Assembly: GCA_020633075.1 (NCBI GenBank)
Contig: JACKEI010000001.1
Coordinates: 806,001-870,000, forward strand
Source of the DNA: Sandaracinaceae bacterium
GTDB taxonomy: Bacteria; Myxococcota_A; Polyangia; Polyangiales; Houyiibacteriaceae
Direction: 5' to 3'
DNA: 64,000 bases
The notes under the pieces: generated by a model
The model's input: only the letters and a program-made list of their open reading frames with translations
Told to the model about the DNA's origin: nothing
Database searches by the model: none
In this document: piece after piece, positions 41,275-49,060 of the stretch
Layout: each line of letters starts with the position of its first letter
Position numbering within the stretch: position 1 is the first letter of the stretch
Made by a program: the position numbers and the translations under genes

Positions 41275-43191
41275 ATGCGACGCCAACCCCTGCTGTCCAT
41301 CGTCTCGATCTTCGCGCTGATCGCCTTCCCGGTGAGCGTGGCCTTGGCGCAACCCACGTCTCCGCGCTTGGCGGATCCGGCTGACGACCTCGACGAGGAG
41401 GATCTCGACGAGGAAGAGGACTGGGACGAAGAGGACGAGGACTGGGCGGACGAAGAGGAAGACGAAGAAGGGTGGGACGAAGAGGAAGAGCCCGCGGCTT
41501 CGGGCACGCAGCCAGCGCTGGGCGGGGCCGAAGAGGAGCCCCTGGACGAGCCCGAGCCAGGTGACGACCAGTCCCTGCTCGACAGCGCGGCCCCCAGCAG
41601 CGACCCGACGCGCGCCGCGTGGACCTCACCGCAGAGCGTGCTCACGCTGCATGGCTACCTGCGCGTGCGGGGTGAGTGGCAGGACAACTTCTTCCTGGAC
41701 CACCGCAACCAGTGGCCGTTCGCGCTGTGGGTCCCGGGCGGCAGCGCCGCCGTCGTGGACGGTAACTGCAACGGCGACCCCGCCGTGGGTAGCGACACGG
41801 CTTGCGGCAACTCGGACCGCCTGCGCTACGCCAACATGCGCGTGCGCCTGCAGCCCACGCTGGCGCTGTCGGACGACGTGCGCGTGCACATGACCCTCGA
41901 CGTGCTGGACAACGCGGTGCTGGGCAGCTCGCCGGACCGCGTGGTGGACGGACCACTGGGGCCGGACGGCGCGCCCATCGACTTCAGCTCCATGGGCGCT
42001 AGCTCCACATCCGGGGCGGACGCCTTCCGCGACAGCATCTACGTGCGCCGCGCCTGGGCCGAGGTCACCAACCGGGCGCTTGGTCAGCTGCGCTTCGGCC
42101 GCATGGCGCACGAGTGGGGCCTCGGGATGCTCTACAACGCCGGCGACACGCTGGACAGCGACTACTCCTCGGAGGTGGATCGCATCCAAGCCATCACGCG
42201 CTACAGCGACCTGTTCTTCGGTGCGTCGTACGACTTCGCCGGCGAGGGCATCGTCATGAGCCCGGTCACCAACCTGCGCGCGGTGCCCTTCGACTTCACG
42301 GGCGCCGACGACATCCGCCAGTTCTCCTTCCTGGCGGCCTACCGCCTGGGCGAGGAAGAACAGGAAGAGCGCCTGGCGAACGGCGACTGGGTGCTCAGCG
42401 CGGGCCTCTACTTCGTGTACCGCAAGCAGCGCCTGGCCTCGGAGGTCGCGACCATCGGGGCCACGCCGGGCGCGCCACTCACCGATCTCATCCGTCGCAA
42501 CGCGCGCCAGGTCACGCCGGACCTCTGGGTGCAGTTCCTGTGGGGCGACCTGCGGCTGGAGCTGGAGACCGCGCTCAACGTCGGCAGCATCCGCAACGTC
42601 AGCCGCGACACGTTCACGGACGACGACGCCCGCATCCTGTCCTTTGGCTTCGCCTTCCAGGGCGAGTACCGCCTGCTGGACGAGGCGCTTGGCATCTACG
42701 TGGACACCGGTCTCGCGAGCGGCGACTCGCAGTCACGCGGCATCTCCGGCCGCGAGAACACCTACCTCCAGCAGGACGGCAACTCGCGCCTGACGCACTT
42801 CGGCTTCCACCCGAACTACCGCATCGACCTCATCCTGTTCCGCAACATCCTCGGCAACGTGGGGGGCGTGTACTACCTGCGCCCGGGCCTCTCGTACGAC
42901 CTGGTGCGCACGGCCTTTGGTCAGCGCCTCGGCGCCCGCGTGGACGTGATCTACAGCCGCGCCAACCGCTCGTCGCAGATCCGGGAGTACGGCAGCCGCG
43001 ACGCCAACAGCCTGGGCCTCGAGCTGGACGCGTCGGTCTACTACCGCAGCGAAGACGGCCCGGGCCTGACCGACGGCTTCTACGCGGCGTTCCAGTACGG
43101 CATCTTGTTTCCGCTCGCGGGGCTCAAGGAGTCGGGCCTGAACGTCCGCAACGCGCAGACCCTGCGCCTGGTGCTGGGCGTCGAGTACTGA
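41275..43191 (+). CDS. Outer-membrane beta-barrel protein with acidic N-terminal segment (TIGR04551-like)
   Basis: This 638-residue protein has a signal peptide (about 1-25, ending SVALA). A very acidic stretch (about 36-72) made of D/E with a few Trp follows, then a linker. From about 125 to the end, alternating amphipathic strands look like an outer-membrane barrel; it closes with LRLVLGVEY, whose last aromatic residue is typical of barrels. It resembles proteins filed as TIGR04551 in myxobacteria, a family without known function. It is divergent from RNase J across 145 bases. A two-hairpin structure follows the stop. Porin or channel role is inference. Confidence 0.75.
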   Translation: MRRQPLLSIVSIFALIAFPVSVALAQPTSPRLADPADDLDEEDLDEEEDWDEEDEDWADEEEDEEGWDEEEEPAASGTQPALGGAEEEPLDEPEPGDDQSLLDSAAPSSDPTRAAWTSPQSVLTLHGYLRVRGEWQDNFFLDHRNQWPFALWVPGGSAAVVDGNCNGDPAVGSDTACGNSDRLRYANMRVRLQPTLALSDDVRVHMTLDVLDNAVLGSSPDRVVDGPLGPDGAPIDFSSMGASSTSGADAFRDSIYVRRAWAEVTNRALGQLRFGRMAHEWGLGMLYNAGDTLDSDYSSEVDRIQAITRYSDLFFGASYDFAGEGIVMSPVTNLRAVPFDFTGADDIRQFSFLAAYRLGEEEQEERLANGDWVLSAGLYFVYRKQRLASEVATIGATPGAPLTDLIRRNARQVTPDLWVQFLWGDLRLELETALNVGSIRNVSRDTFTDDDARILSFGFAFQGEYRLLDEALGIYVDTGLASGDSQSRGISGRENTYLQQDGNSRLTHFGFHPNYRIDLILFRNILGNVGGVYYLRPGLSYDLVRTAFGQRLGARVDVIYSRANRSSQIREYGSRDANSLGLELDASVYYRSEDGPGLTDGFYAAFQYGILFPLAGLKESGLNVRNAQTLRLVLGVEY

Positions 43192-43204
43192 GCGCTTCCG
43201 TCGC

Positions 43205-43226
43205 GCGCCTTGTGGTACAAGGGCGC
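43205..43226 (+). terminator. Hairpin after the outer-membrane protein gene
   Basis: CCTTGT (43208-43213) pairs with ACAAGG (43217-43222) across a GGT loop, and the stem extends through GCG/CGC with one bulged G. A second smaller stem, GGTCC/GGACC, lies at 43228-43246. Both sit between the barrel gene and the TerB-like gene. No U-run follows, so termination may be partial. Confidence 0.45.
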
Positions 43227-43259
43227 TGGTCCGAATCGGTTGGACCGTGAGGAAGCGAC

Positions 43260-43913
43260 ATGAGCGACGCAGACAACGTAGAGACCGCGACCATGGGTCG
43301 TGACGTGTTCTTGGCCCTGGCCGCCATCGGCTGGGCGGACGGCAACCTCGACCAAGACGAAGCGGACGCCATTGTCAGCGCCGCGGTGGAGGTCGGCCTC
43401 GAGCTCGAGGAGATCACGGAGATCGAGGCGGCCTGCAAGGAGCCGGTGGCGATGGACGTGATCGACCGCTCCAAGATGAGCAAGGCCGACCGCCTCTTCG
43501 TGTACGCCGTGGCGTCCTGGATGACGCGGCTGGACGGCGAGGTCTCGGACGAAGAGCGCGACGCGCTTGCGGCCCTGGGCGAGCGCCTGGCCGTGCCCGA
43601 GCGCCCCCGCTGGCACGCGGACCGCATCGTGGAAGAGGTGGCGGCGCTCGGCGAAGACGAGCGCCCCGCGCGCTTCGACCTGACGGCCCTTCGTACCATC
43701 CTCACGGAGCGCCTAGACGCCGCCCACCAAGCCCGCATGGCGGCGGCCGCAGCCGCCACCGCCCCCGACTCCGCCACCGACTCCGCCACCGACTCTGACT
43801 CCGACTCCGACTCCGACTCTGACTCTGACTCTGACTCCGACTCTGACTCCGACTCTGACTCCGCCACCGCCACCGACTCCGACTCCGACACCACCACCAC
43901 CACCACCGACTGA
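43260..43913 (+). CDS. TerB-like helical protein with Ser-Asp repeat tail
   Basis: This is a 217-residue protein. Residues about 12-150 form helices with acidic repeats such as WADGNLDQDEADAIV and DGEVSDEERDALAAL, the pattern of TerB/tellurite-resistance-like domains (DxxxxxxE metal-type positions). Residues 178-201 are twelve Asp-Ser units, flanked by Ala/Thr/Asp-rich pieces and ending in a Thr run. It starts at ATG 43260 with GAGGA seven bases upstream. There is no signal peptide, so it should be cytoplasmic. It lies upstream of radA with a 54-base gap. The function of the domain and tail is unknown. Confidence 0.75.
   Translation: MSDADNVETATMGRDVFLALAAIGWADGNLDQDEADAIVSAAVEVGLELEEITEIEAACKEPVAMDVIDRSKMSKADRLFVYAVASWMTRLDGEVSDEERDALAALGERLAVPERPRWHADRIVEEVAALGEDERPARFDLTALRTILTERLDAAHQARMAAAAAATAPDSATDSATDSDSDSDSDSDSDSDSDSDSDSDSATATDSDSDTTTTTTD
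43791..43862 (+). repeat. Hexanucleotide tract encoding (Asp-Ser)12
   Basis: Twelve perfect-length units of GACTCC or GACTCT lie head to tail (43791-43862), inside the 3' end of the TerB-like gene. Imperfect flanking units (GACTCC, GCCACC, GACACC) extend from 43767 to about 43910. The unit is six bases, so slippage would change the length by two residues without breaking the frame. Confidence 0.9.
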
Positions 43914-43967
43914 GCCCAGCGCCGCCCCCGGGCGCAACCCGCGCCCGCTCGCGCCGATGACCAGCCC

Positions 43968-45344
43968 GTGAAGAAACCTTCCGTCAAGACCGCCTTCGTG
44001 TGCCGCGCCTGCGGCCACACCGCCTCTCGTTGGATGGGCCGCTGCGGCGAGTGCGGGGAGTGGAACACGCTCGAAGAGGAGCGCGTCACCCCCAGCAGCG
44101 CTCGCGGCGCGGCACCACCCCCTGGCAAGGCGCGCCCCCAGAAGCTCCGTGACGTGCGCGCGGACGACGCGCGCCGCATCCCCACCGGCATCTCGGAGCT
44201 GGACCGAGCGCTGGGCGGCGGCCCGGTGGCGGGTGGTGTCGTCTTGCTGGGCGGCGAGCCCGGCATCGGCAAGTCCACCCTGGTCATGCAGGCCTTCGCG
44301 GCGCTGGCCGCCAAGGGGCATAGCGCCCTCTACGTCACCGGCGAGGAGTCTGCGGCACAGGTCGCGCTCCGGGCGCGGCGCCTCGGCGTCGAGGGCGTGG
44401 ACGAGGTCGAGATCCTGGCCACGACGGAGCTGGAAGACGCCGAGGCGGCGCTGCGTCGGGACCGGCCCGTGGTGGCGGTCATCGACTCCATCCAGGTCCT
44501 GCGCTCGGGGGAGCTGTCGTCCTCGGCCGGCAGCGTCACGCAGCTGCGCGAGGTCACGGCGCGCCTGGTAGAGCTCGCCAAGCAGGAGGGCATCAGCCTG
44601 ATCTTGATCGGCCACGTCACCAAGGACGGCGCCATCGCCGGCCCCAAGCTGCTGGAGCACTTGGTGGACACGGTGCTGGCCTTCGAGGGGGACCGCAGCC
44701 ACGCGTTCCGCATCGTGCGCGCCACCAAGAACCGCTTCGGCCCCGCCAACGAGGTGGGCGTGTTCGAGATGGTGCAAGAGGGCCTGCGCGAGGTGCCGGA
44801 CCCGAGCGCGCTCTTCCTGGCCGAGCGCTCCGCCAACGCGTCCGGTTCCGTCGTGGTGCCCACCGCGGAGGGCAGCCGCCCCCTGCTGGTCGAGGTGCAG
44901 GCTCTGGTCGCGCCTGCGGCCTATGGCGCGCCCCGGCGGGTCGCCTCCGGCGTGGACGCCAACCGCTTGGCCATCCTGCTCGCCGTGCTGGAGCGGCGAG
45001 TGGGGCTCCACGTGCTGGACCGCGACGTCTTCGCCAGCATCGCGGGCGGGGTGCGGGTGGACGAGCGTGCGCTGGACCTCGCGTTGGCCGTGGCCACCGT
45101 CAGCAGCTTTCGCGACGTGCCCGTACCCGCCGACGTGGCCGTGTTCGGCGAGATCGGCCTGGCGGGCGAGATCCGCGCCGTACAGCTGGCGCCCCAGCGC
45201 GTGGCCGAGGCCAGCAAGCTCGGCTTCCGGCGCGTCATCATGCCCGCGCTGAACGCGGAGAGGCTGCTCGAGGCCGAGCGGGGTACGGCCGAGGTCATCG
45301 GGGTGCGCACGCTCGACGCGGCGCTCGAGGCCGCGCTCACCTAG
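43968..45344 (+). CDS. radA: DNA repair protein RadA
   Basis: This 458-residue RecA-like protein has an N-terminal C4 zinc finger (C12, C15, C26, C29) and Walker A GGEPGIGKST (95-104). It also has Walker B region VVAVIDSIQVL, the RadA motif KNRFG and a C-terminal Lon-like domain with a P-x-G-x-A pattern (DVAVFGEIGLAGEIR). It helps process branched recombination intermediates. The start is GTG 43968; the zinc finger begins a few residues later. Its end is convergent with gmk, 65 bases away, and no terminator was seen there. Confidence 0.95.
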   Translation: MKKPSVKTAFVCRACGHTASRWMGRCGECGEWNTLEEERVTPSSARGAAPPPGKARPQKLRDVRADDARRIPTGISELDRALGGGPVAGGVVLLGGEPGIGKSTLVMQAFAALAAKGHSALYVTGEESAAQVALRARRLGVEGVDEVEILATTELEDAEAALRRDRPVVAVIDSIQVLRSGELSSSAGSVTQLREVTARLVELAKQEGISLILIGHVTKDGAIAGPKLLEHLVDTVLAFEGDRSHAFRIVRATKNRFGPANEVGVFEMVQEGLREVPDPSALFLAERSANASGSVVVPTAEGSRPLLVEVQALVAPAAYGAPRRVASGVDANRLAILLAVLERRVGLHVLDRDVFASIAGGVRVDERALDLALAVATVSSFRDVPVPADVAVFGEIGLAGEIRAVQLAPQRVAEASKLGFRRVIMPALNAERLLEAERGTAEVIGVRTLDAALEAALT

Positions 45345-45409
45345 CGACTCTGGACCCGGTCGCGGGGCCAGGCGGCGCTGTCTTCGAGCGAGCCGAGCCC
45401 ACGAGACCT

Positions 45410-46024
45410 TCAGGGCTTGGGCAGCAGCGCCTCGGCCTCGCCTGCGCGCCGCGAGCGCCGGCAGCGCTCCGCGTAGATGATGCCGCGCAGCTCCGCTTCG
45501 GCCACGTTGATGTCCTTGTTGACCACGATGTAGTCGAAGAAGGGGTAGTGCTCGATCTCGGTCTGAGCCTTCTCGAAGCGGCGCTTGATGGTCTCCGCGT
45601 CCTCCGAGCCGCGCCCCTCGAGGCGCGTACGCAGCTCTTGCATGGACGGGGGCAGGATGAAGACGCCCACGGCGTCCGGGAACTTGGCGCGAATCTGACG
45701 CGCGCCCTGGTAGTCGATGTCGAAGAGCAGCACGCCCGCACCCTCGCCCTTGGCGCGCTCGATCTCGGCGACAGACGTGCCGTAGTAGTTGCCGTGCACG
45801 TACGCCCACTCGGCGAAGAGCCCCTGCTCCGCCATCTGCCGGAACGATGCCTCGTCCGTGAAGTGGTAGTCCTGCCCGTTCACCTCGTTGGTGCGCGGCT
45901 TGCGCGTGGTGTGCGACACCGAGAAGCGGAACGTGATGGTCTTGTCGTTCAGCAGCCGCCGCGTGAGGGTGGTTTTGCCCGCCCCGGAAGGCGAGCTGAG
46001 GATGAGCAGGAGCACGTCGGCCAC
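45410..46024 (-). CDS. gmk: Guanylate kinase
   Basis: This 204-residue kinase converts GMP to GDP with ATP. The P-loop SSPSGAGKT lies at the N-terminus, followed by SVSHTTRKPR and GMP-binding residues in VNGQDYHF. GTG 46024 is preferred since the P-loop strand (VLLLILSSPSG) begins within three residues; the frame stays open to a TTG at 46075 with no family similarity. It follows yicC by 52 bases in the common yicC-gmk order. The C-terminal tail is Arg/Ala-rich. Confidence 0.95.
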   Translation of the reverse strand: MADVLLLILSSPSGAGKTTLTRRLLNDKTITFRFSVSHTTRKPRTNEVNGQDYHFTDEASFRQMAEQGLFAEWAYVHGNYYGTSVAEIERAKGEGAGVLLFDIDYQGARQIRAKFPDAVGVFILPPSMQELRTRLEGRGSEDAETIKRRFEKAQTEIEHYPFFDYIVVNKDINVAEAELRGIIYAERCRRSRRAGEAEALLPKP

Positions 46025-46076
46025 GGTCGTGGTTATCGCACAAGCCTGTGACACGCAACAGCCCGTACGGGCCAAG

Positions 46077-46952
46077 CTACAGGGCGTTCTGCACTTGCTC
46101 GCGGATGCGCTCGAGCGTGGTCTTGAGCTCCACGATCTGGTGCGTGATGGTCACGTCCGGCGTCTTCGTGCCGAGGGTGTTCGCCTCGCGGAAGATCTCC
46201 TGCGTCAGGAAGTCCAGCTTGCGCCCCACCGCGCCACCACCCGTGAGGGTGGCCAGGAAGTGGGCCAGGTGGGCGCGGAGGCGGGCCAGCTCCTCGGCCA
46301 CGTCGCTGCGGTCCACGAAGATGGCCACCTCCGTGACCAGACGCGCGGGGTCGAGGGAGATGCGCTCGTCCTGCAGAGCGCGCTCGAGCCGCTCCTTGAG
46401 CCGCTGCTCGTAGCGCCGCAGCAGCGCCGGACGCTCCGCCTCGATGGCTGTCAGGAGCACGTCCACGTCGGCCAGCAGCGTCTCGAGGTCGGCCTGCAGG
46501 GCCGCCCCTTCCACGCCGCGCGCCTGCGCGAGGGCATCGCAGGCTTGCTCCGTGGCGTTCACTAGGGCGACCCGGACGCCCTCCACGTCCGGTGCTTCTT
46601 GCTCCACGAACAGGCCCGGCATGCTGGTCAGCAGCGCGACCGGCAGGGCCTCCCCCGGACAGGCTTGGTCACGCAACGCCACCAGCGTCCGCAGCGCGCT
46701 CTCCGCGCGGCCCAGGTCCAGCGCGGGCCCGGAGCGCTCGGTGGCGTAGCTCACGTAGGCCTCGACGCGTCCCCGCTCGCAGCGCGCCTTGAGCAGCTCC
46801 TCGACGACGCCCGTGAGAGCTTGCAAGGCGGTGGGTAGACGCACCCGCGTGTCCAAGAAGCGGTGGTTGACCGCCCGGAGCTCGACGCGCAGCTCGCGGT
46901 CTCCGACCAGCGCTTGTCCGGCGCCGAAGCCGGTCATGCTGCGCAGGCTCAC
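46077..46952 (-). CDS. yicC: YicC/YloC family endoribonuclease-like protein
   Basis: This 291-residue protein begins with the family start MSLRSMTGFGAGQA, then has ELRAVNHRFLD. It ends with the conserved C-terminal block GRKLDFLTQEIFREANTLGTK. YicC proteins are involved in RNA turnover and stress survival; endoribonuclease activity has been reported for E. coli YicC. It lies eight bases after the DUF507 gene and upstream of gmk, so all three are one operon. Confidence 0.93.
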   Translation of the reverse strand: MSLRSMTGFGAGQALVGDRELRVELRAVNHRFLDTRVRLPTALQALTGVVEELLKARCERGRVEAYVSYATERSGPALDLGRAESALRTLVALRDQACPGEALPVALLTSMPGLFVEQEAPDVEGVRVALVNATEQACDALAQARGVEGAALQADLETLLADVDVLLTAIEAERPALLRRYEQRLKERLERALQDERISLDPARLVTEVAIFVDRSDVAEELARLRAHLAHFLATLTGGGAVGRKLDFLTQEIFREANTLGTKTPDVTITHQIVELKTTLERIREQVQNAL

Positions 46953-46959
46953 GGTGCGC

Positions 46960-47469
46960 TCAGAGGCCCTTCTTGGCCTTCATCTGCTCCATGACGCGCT
47001 GGTACTCGATCTCGAAGGTGGCCGTCCCCTCGGAGAGGTTCTTGATCTTGGAGCGCACCTCACGGTCGAGGTCGCTCTCGACGTTGGTGTGGGCGTTGAG
47101 GATGGGCACGAGCGCCTTGCGGATGACGGCGTCGTCCGCGAAGACCTCGTCCACCTGGTTGCTGTGGAAGAGCATGTTCAGCAGCTGGTCCACCAAGTAG
47201 GGCAGGGCCTCCTCGGGCACCGGGAAGGACATCTCCTTCGCGACGCGCTGCTTGATCTTGCCGAGCATCGAGTAGGACAGGCCCTCCAGCTCCATGCGCC
47301 GCTTGGCCTCGTCCAGGACTTGCCGGTCCCGCCGCGAGAACTCCTTCAGCACGGCGACCATGTCCAGGACCACCTCTTCGACCGACTCGGTCTCGATGTA
47401 CCCCTCCTTGACCAGGGTTCGCACGATCTCGTCGGCGATGAGGGGGATCTTTCCGCTGTACAGTCGCAT
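46960..47469 (-). CDS. DUF507 family protein
   Basis: This 169-residue soluble, mainly helical protein matches DUF507. It starts MRLYSGKIPLIADEIV, then has KRRMELEGLSYSMLGKIKQRVAKE and a C-terminal DLDREVRSKIKNLSEGT. The function is unknown; in many delta-type genomes it is found as one or two copies near housekeeping genes. ATG 47469 begins the conserved region; an in-frame extension to 47550 falls in the intergenic promoter zone. First gene of the DUF507-yicC-gmk operon, divergent from the Crp/Fnr gene. Confidence 0.88.
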   Translation of the reverse strand: MRLYSGKIPLIADEIVRTLVKEGYIETESVEEVVLDMVAVLKEFSRRDRQVLDEAKRRMELEGLSYSMLGKIKQRVAKEMSFPVPEEALPYLVDQLLNMLFHSNQVDEVFADDAVIRKALVPILNAHTNVESDLDREVRSKIKNLSEGTATFEIEYQRVMEQMKAKKGL

Positions 47470-47621
47470 GCTCGAGTGACTCCGTGCGCGAGGCGGCCGA
47501 AGGCTTGCCGCTGGGCGGAAAACGCTAGCGCCAGGAAGAGTTAGGGTCAACCTGCCGCGCGCGATGAGCCGCGGCTGCCTGAGCGTTCACGGGTGTCATT
47601 GACGCCGGATGGAGACAGAGT

Positions 47622-47651
47622 TTGACTGAAATATTCTTCCGTGGTTATAAG
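47622..47651 (+). promoter_or_regulatory. Sigma70-type promoter of the Crp/Fnr-family gene
   Basis: TTGACT (47622-47627) and TATAAG (47646-47651) are separated by 18 bases, with an AT-rich spacer that stands out in this GC-rich genome. The predicted start falls near 47657-47659, only four to six bases before the ATG at 47663. This suggests a nearly leaderless mRNA, and no ribosome binding site is present. Confidence 0.6.
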
Positions 47652-47662
47652 GTACTGCACAA

Positions 47663-48388
47663 ATGTCAGGTTCACCACAGAGCGCCATCACCTTCACCGA
47701 GTCTCCGAACCCGCGCCGCGACGTTCTGCTGCGCTGTCCGGTGTTTCGGGGCGTCACGGAGCCCACCCTCAGCGAGGTGGCTCTGAGCTGTCAGCCCACG
47801 CGCCTCGAGCGCAAGCGGCCGCGGACGGGCATGTTGCGCGGACTGTTCGTCGTGAGCGCGGGTCGCGCACGCCTCGTCCGCACCGTCGGCACCCGCGTCG
47901 TCACGCTGCACTACGTGGGACCCACGGACGTGTACGGCGAGGGCTTCCTGAGTGACGAGGACGAGGACTTCGAGCTCTTGGTGCTGGGCGAGCTCGATGC
48001 GCTGCGTGTGCCGCTGAACGTGATGCAGCGCCTCGTGGAGCAGGAGCCCAGCGTGGCAAGCCGGCTGCTCGACATCCAGAACGCCAGGCGCCGTCAGGTC
48101 GAGGAGCGGCTGACCGCGCTGCTCACCACCACCGTCGAGGCGCGCGTCGCAGACTTCGTGCTGAAGGCGGCCGCGCGCCACGGGATCCCCGAGTCCCGGG
48201 GCGTCTTGATTGGCGAGAAGTTCACGCACATCGAGATCGCGGAGTACGTCGGGGCCACGCGGGAGACCGTGACGCTGGTGCTCGGCGTGCTCAAGCGAGA
48301 CGGCCTGATCGACACGGACCACCGGCGCATCGTGGTGTTGGACGCGCCTGCGCTGGAGCAGAGGGCCTCCGCCGTCACCGGCCCCTGA
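47663..48388 (+). CDS. Crp/Fnr family transcriptional regulator
   Basis: This 241-residue regulator has an N-terminal cyclic-nucleotide-type barrel (about 20-120), a long dimer helix (about 125-160) and a C-terminal winged helix with ITHIEIAEYV-like recognition: EIAEYVGATRETVTLVL. The cAMP pocket signature (RxS/T after GE) is not evident; the sequence reads GEGFLSDEDEDFELLV, so another ligand or none is likely. No Fnr-type cysteine cluster is seen. It has its own strong promoter and is divergent from DUF507 and convergent with mlaC. Its targets are unknown. Confidence 0.85.
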   Translation: MSGSPQSAITFTESPNPRRDVLLRCPVFRGVTEPTLSEVALSCQPTRLERKRPRTGMLRGLFVVSAGRARLVRTVGTRVVTLHYVGPTDVYGEGFLSDEDEDFELLVLGELDALRVPLNVMQRLVEQEPSVASRLLDIQNARRRQVEERLTALLTTTVEARVADFVLKAAARHGIPESRGVLIGEKFTHIEIAEYVGATRETVTLVLGVLKRDGLIDTDHRRIVVLDAPALEQRASAVTGP

Positions 48389-48404
48389 GGGCCGGCAGGC
48401 CAGG

Positions 48405-49007
48405 TCAGAGGCGGTCGCGCATCCGAGTGATGAGGGCGTCCCAGCCGTCGCGCGTGATGATGCGGTTGAACTGCGCGCGGTAGTTGCGCACCAGGCTCAC
48501 CCCGTCGGTCGAGATGTCGAAGACGCGCCAGACGTTGCCCACCTTCTTCATCTGGTAGTCGATGCTCACGGCGGGGGCGCGACGGTTGGTGGCCGAGCGG
48601 GCGAGCGTCCGCACGGTGACGACTTGGCCCCGGACATCGGCGCCGTCGTAGGTGACCTCGTAGTTCATGGTGCGCTCGAGGTTGCGCTCGTACTGCTCTT
48701 GCACCAGCCGGCGCAGCAGGGTCACGAACTCCTCGCGCTGAGCGGGAGTGCGGGAGTCCCAGTGGTCCCGCAACGCAAGGCGCGAGAGCTCCTCGAGGTC
48801 CAGCAGCTCGCCCACCATCGTGCTCAGGCGCTCGTTCCGTGTTGGGCTGGGCCGCTGCGCGAAGAGCGCGCGCAAGGCGTCGTGGCGGCTGGTCAGGAAC
48901 GCCTGGGCCTCGGCCGGGTTGGCCTGCGCTCGAGCGGCATCGACCCCCTGGCTGGCGAAGAGCAGGGTGGTGGCGGCGGCAAGCAGGAGGAAGCGTCGTC
49001 GTTGCAT
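48405..49007 (-). CDS. mlaC: MlaC/Ttg2D family phospholipid-binding periplasmic protein
   Basis: This 200-residue protein has a signal peptide (MQRRRFLLLAAATTLLFASQ, cut near AAARA/QA). The mature part has the Tol-tolerance/MlaC pattern: ALFAQ, LLDLEELSRLALRDHW, FVTLLRRLVQEQYERNL, and a final VFDISTDGVSLVRNYRAQFNRI. MlaC carries phospholipids between the membranes. No mlaD, E or F gene is in the window. It is the last gene of the minus-strand envelope run, 53 bases after the TolC gene. Confidence 0.85.
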   Translation of the reverse strand: MQRRRFLLLAAATTLLFASQGVDAARAQANPAEAQAFLTSRHDALRALFAQRPSPTRNERLSTMVGELLDLEELSRLALRDHWDSRTPAQREEFVTLLRRLVQEQYERNLERTMNYEVTYDGADVRGQVVTVRTLARSATNRRAPAVSIDYQMKKVGNVWRVFDISTDGVSLVRNYRAQFNRIITRDGWDALITRMRDRL

Positions 49008-49060
49008 GAGAGTCTCCGAGAGGGCGATTGTTCGTGGTCTTCGACGCCTCGCGCCGCGGA

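Noticed and set aside
43767..43910. A CRISPR or structural DNA repeat array
   Set aside because: The units are six bases, without spacers, and lie in frame inside a coding region.
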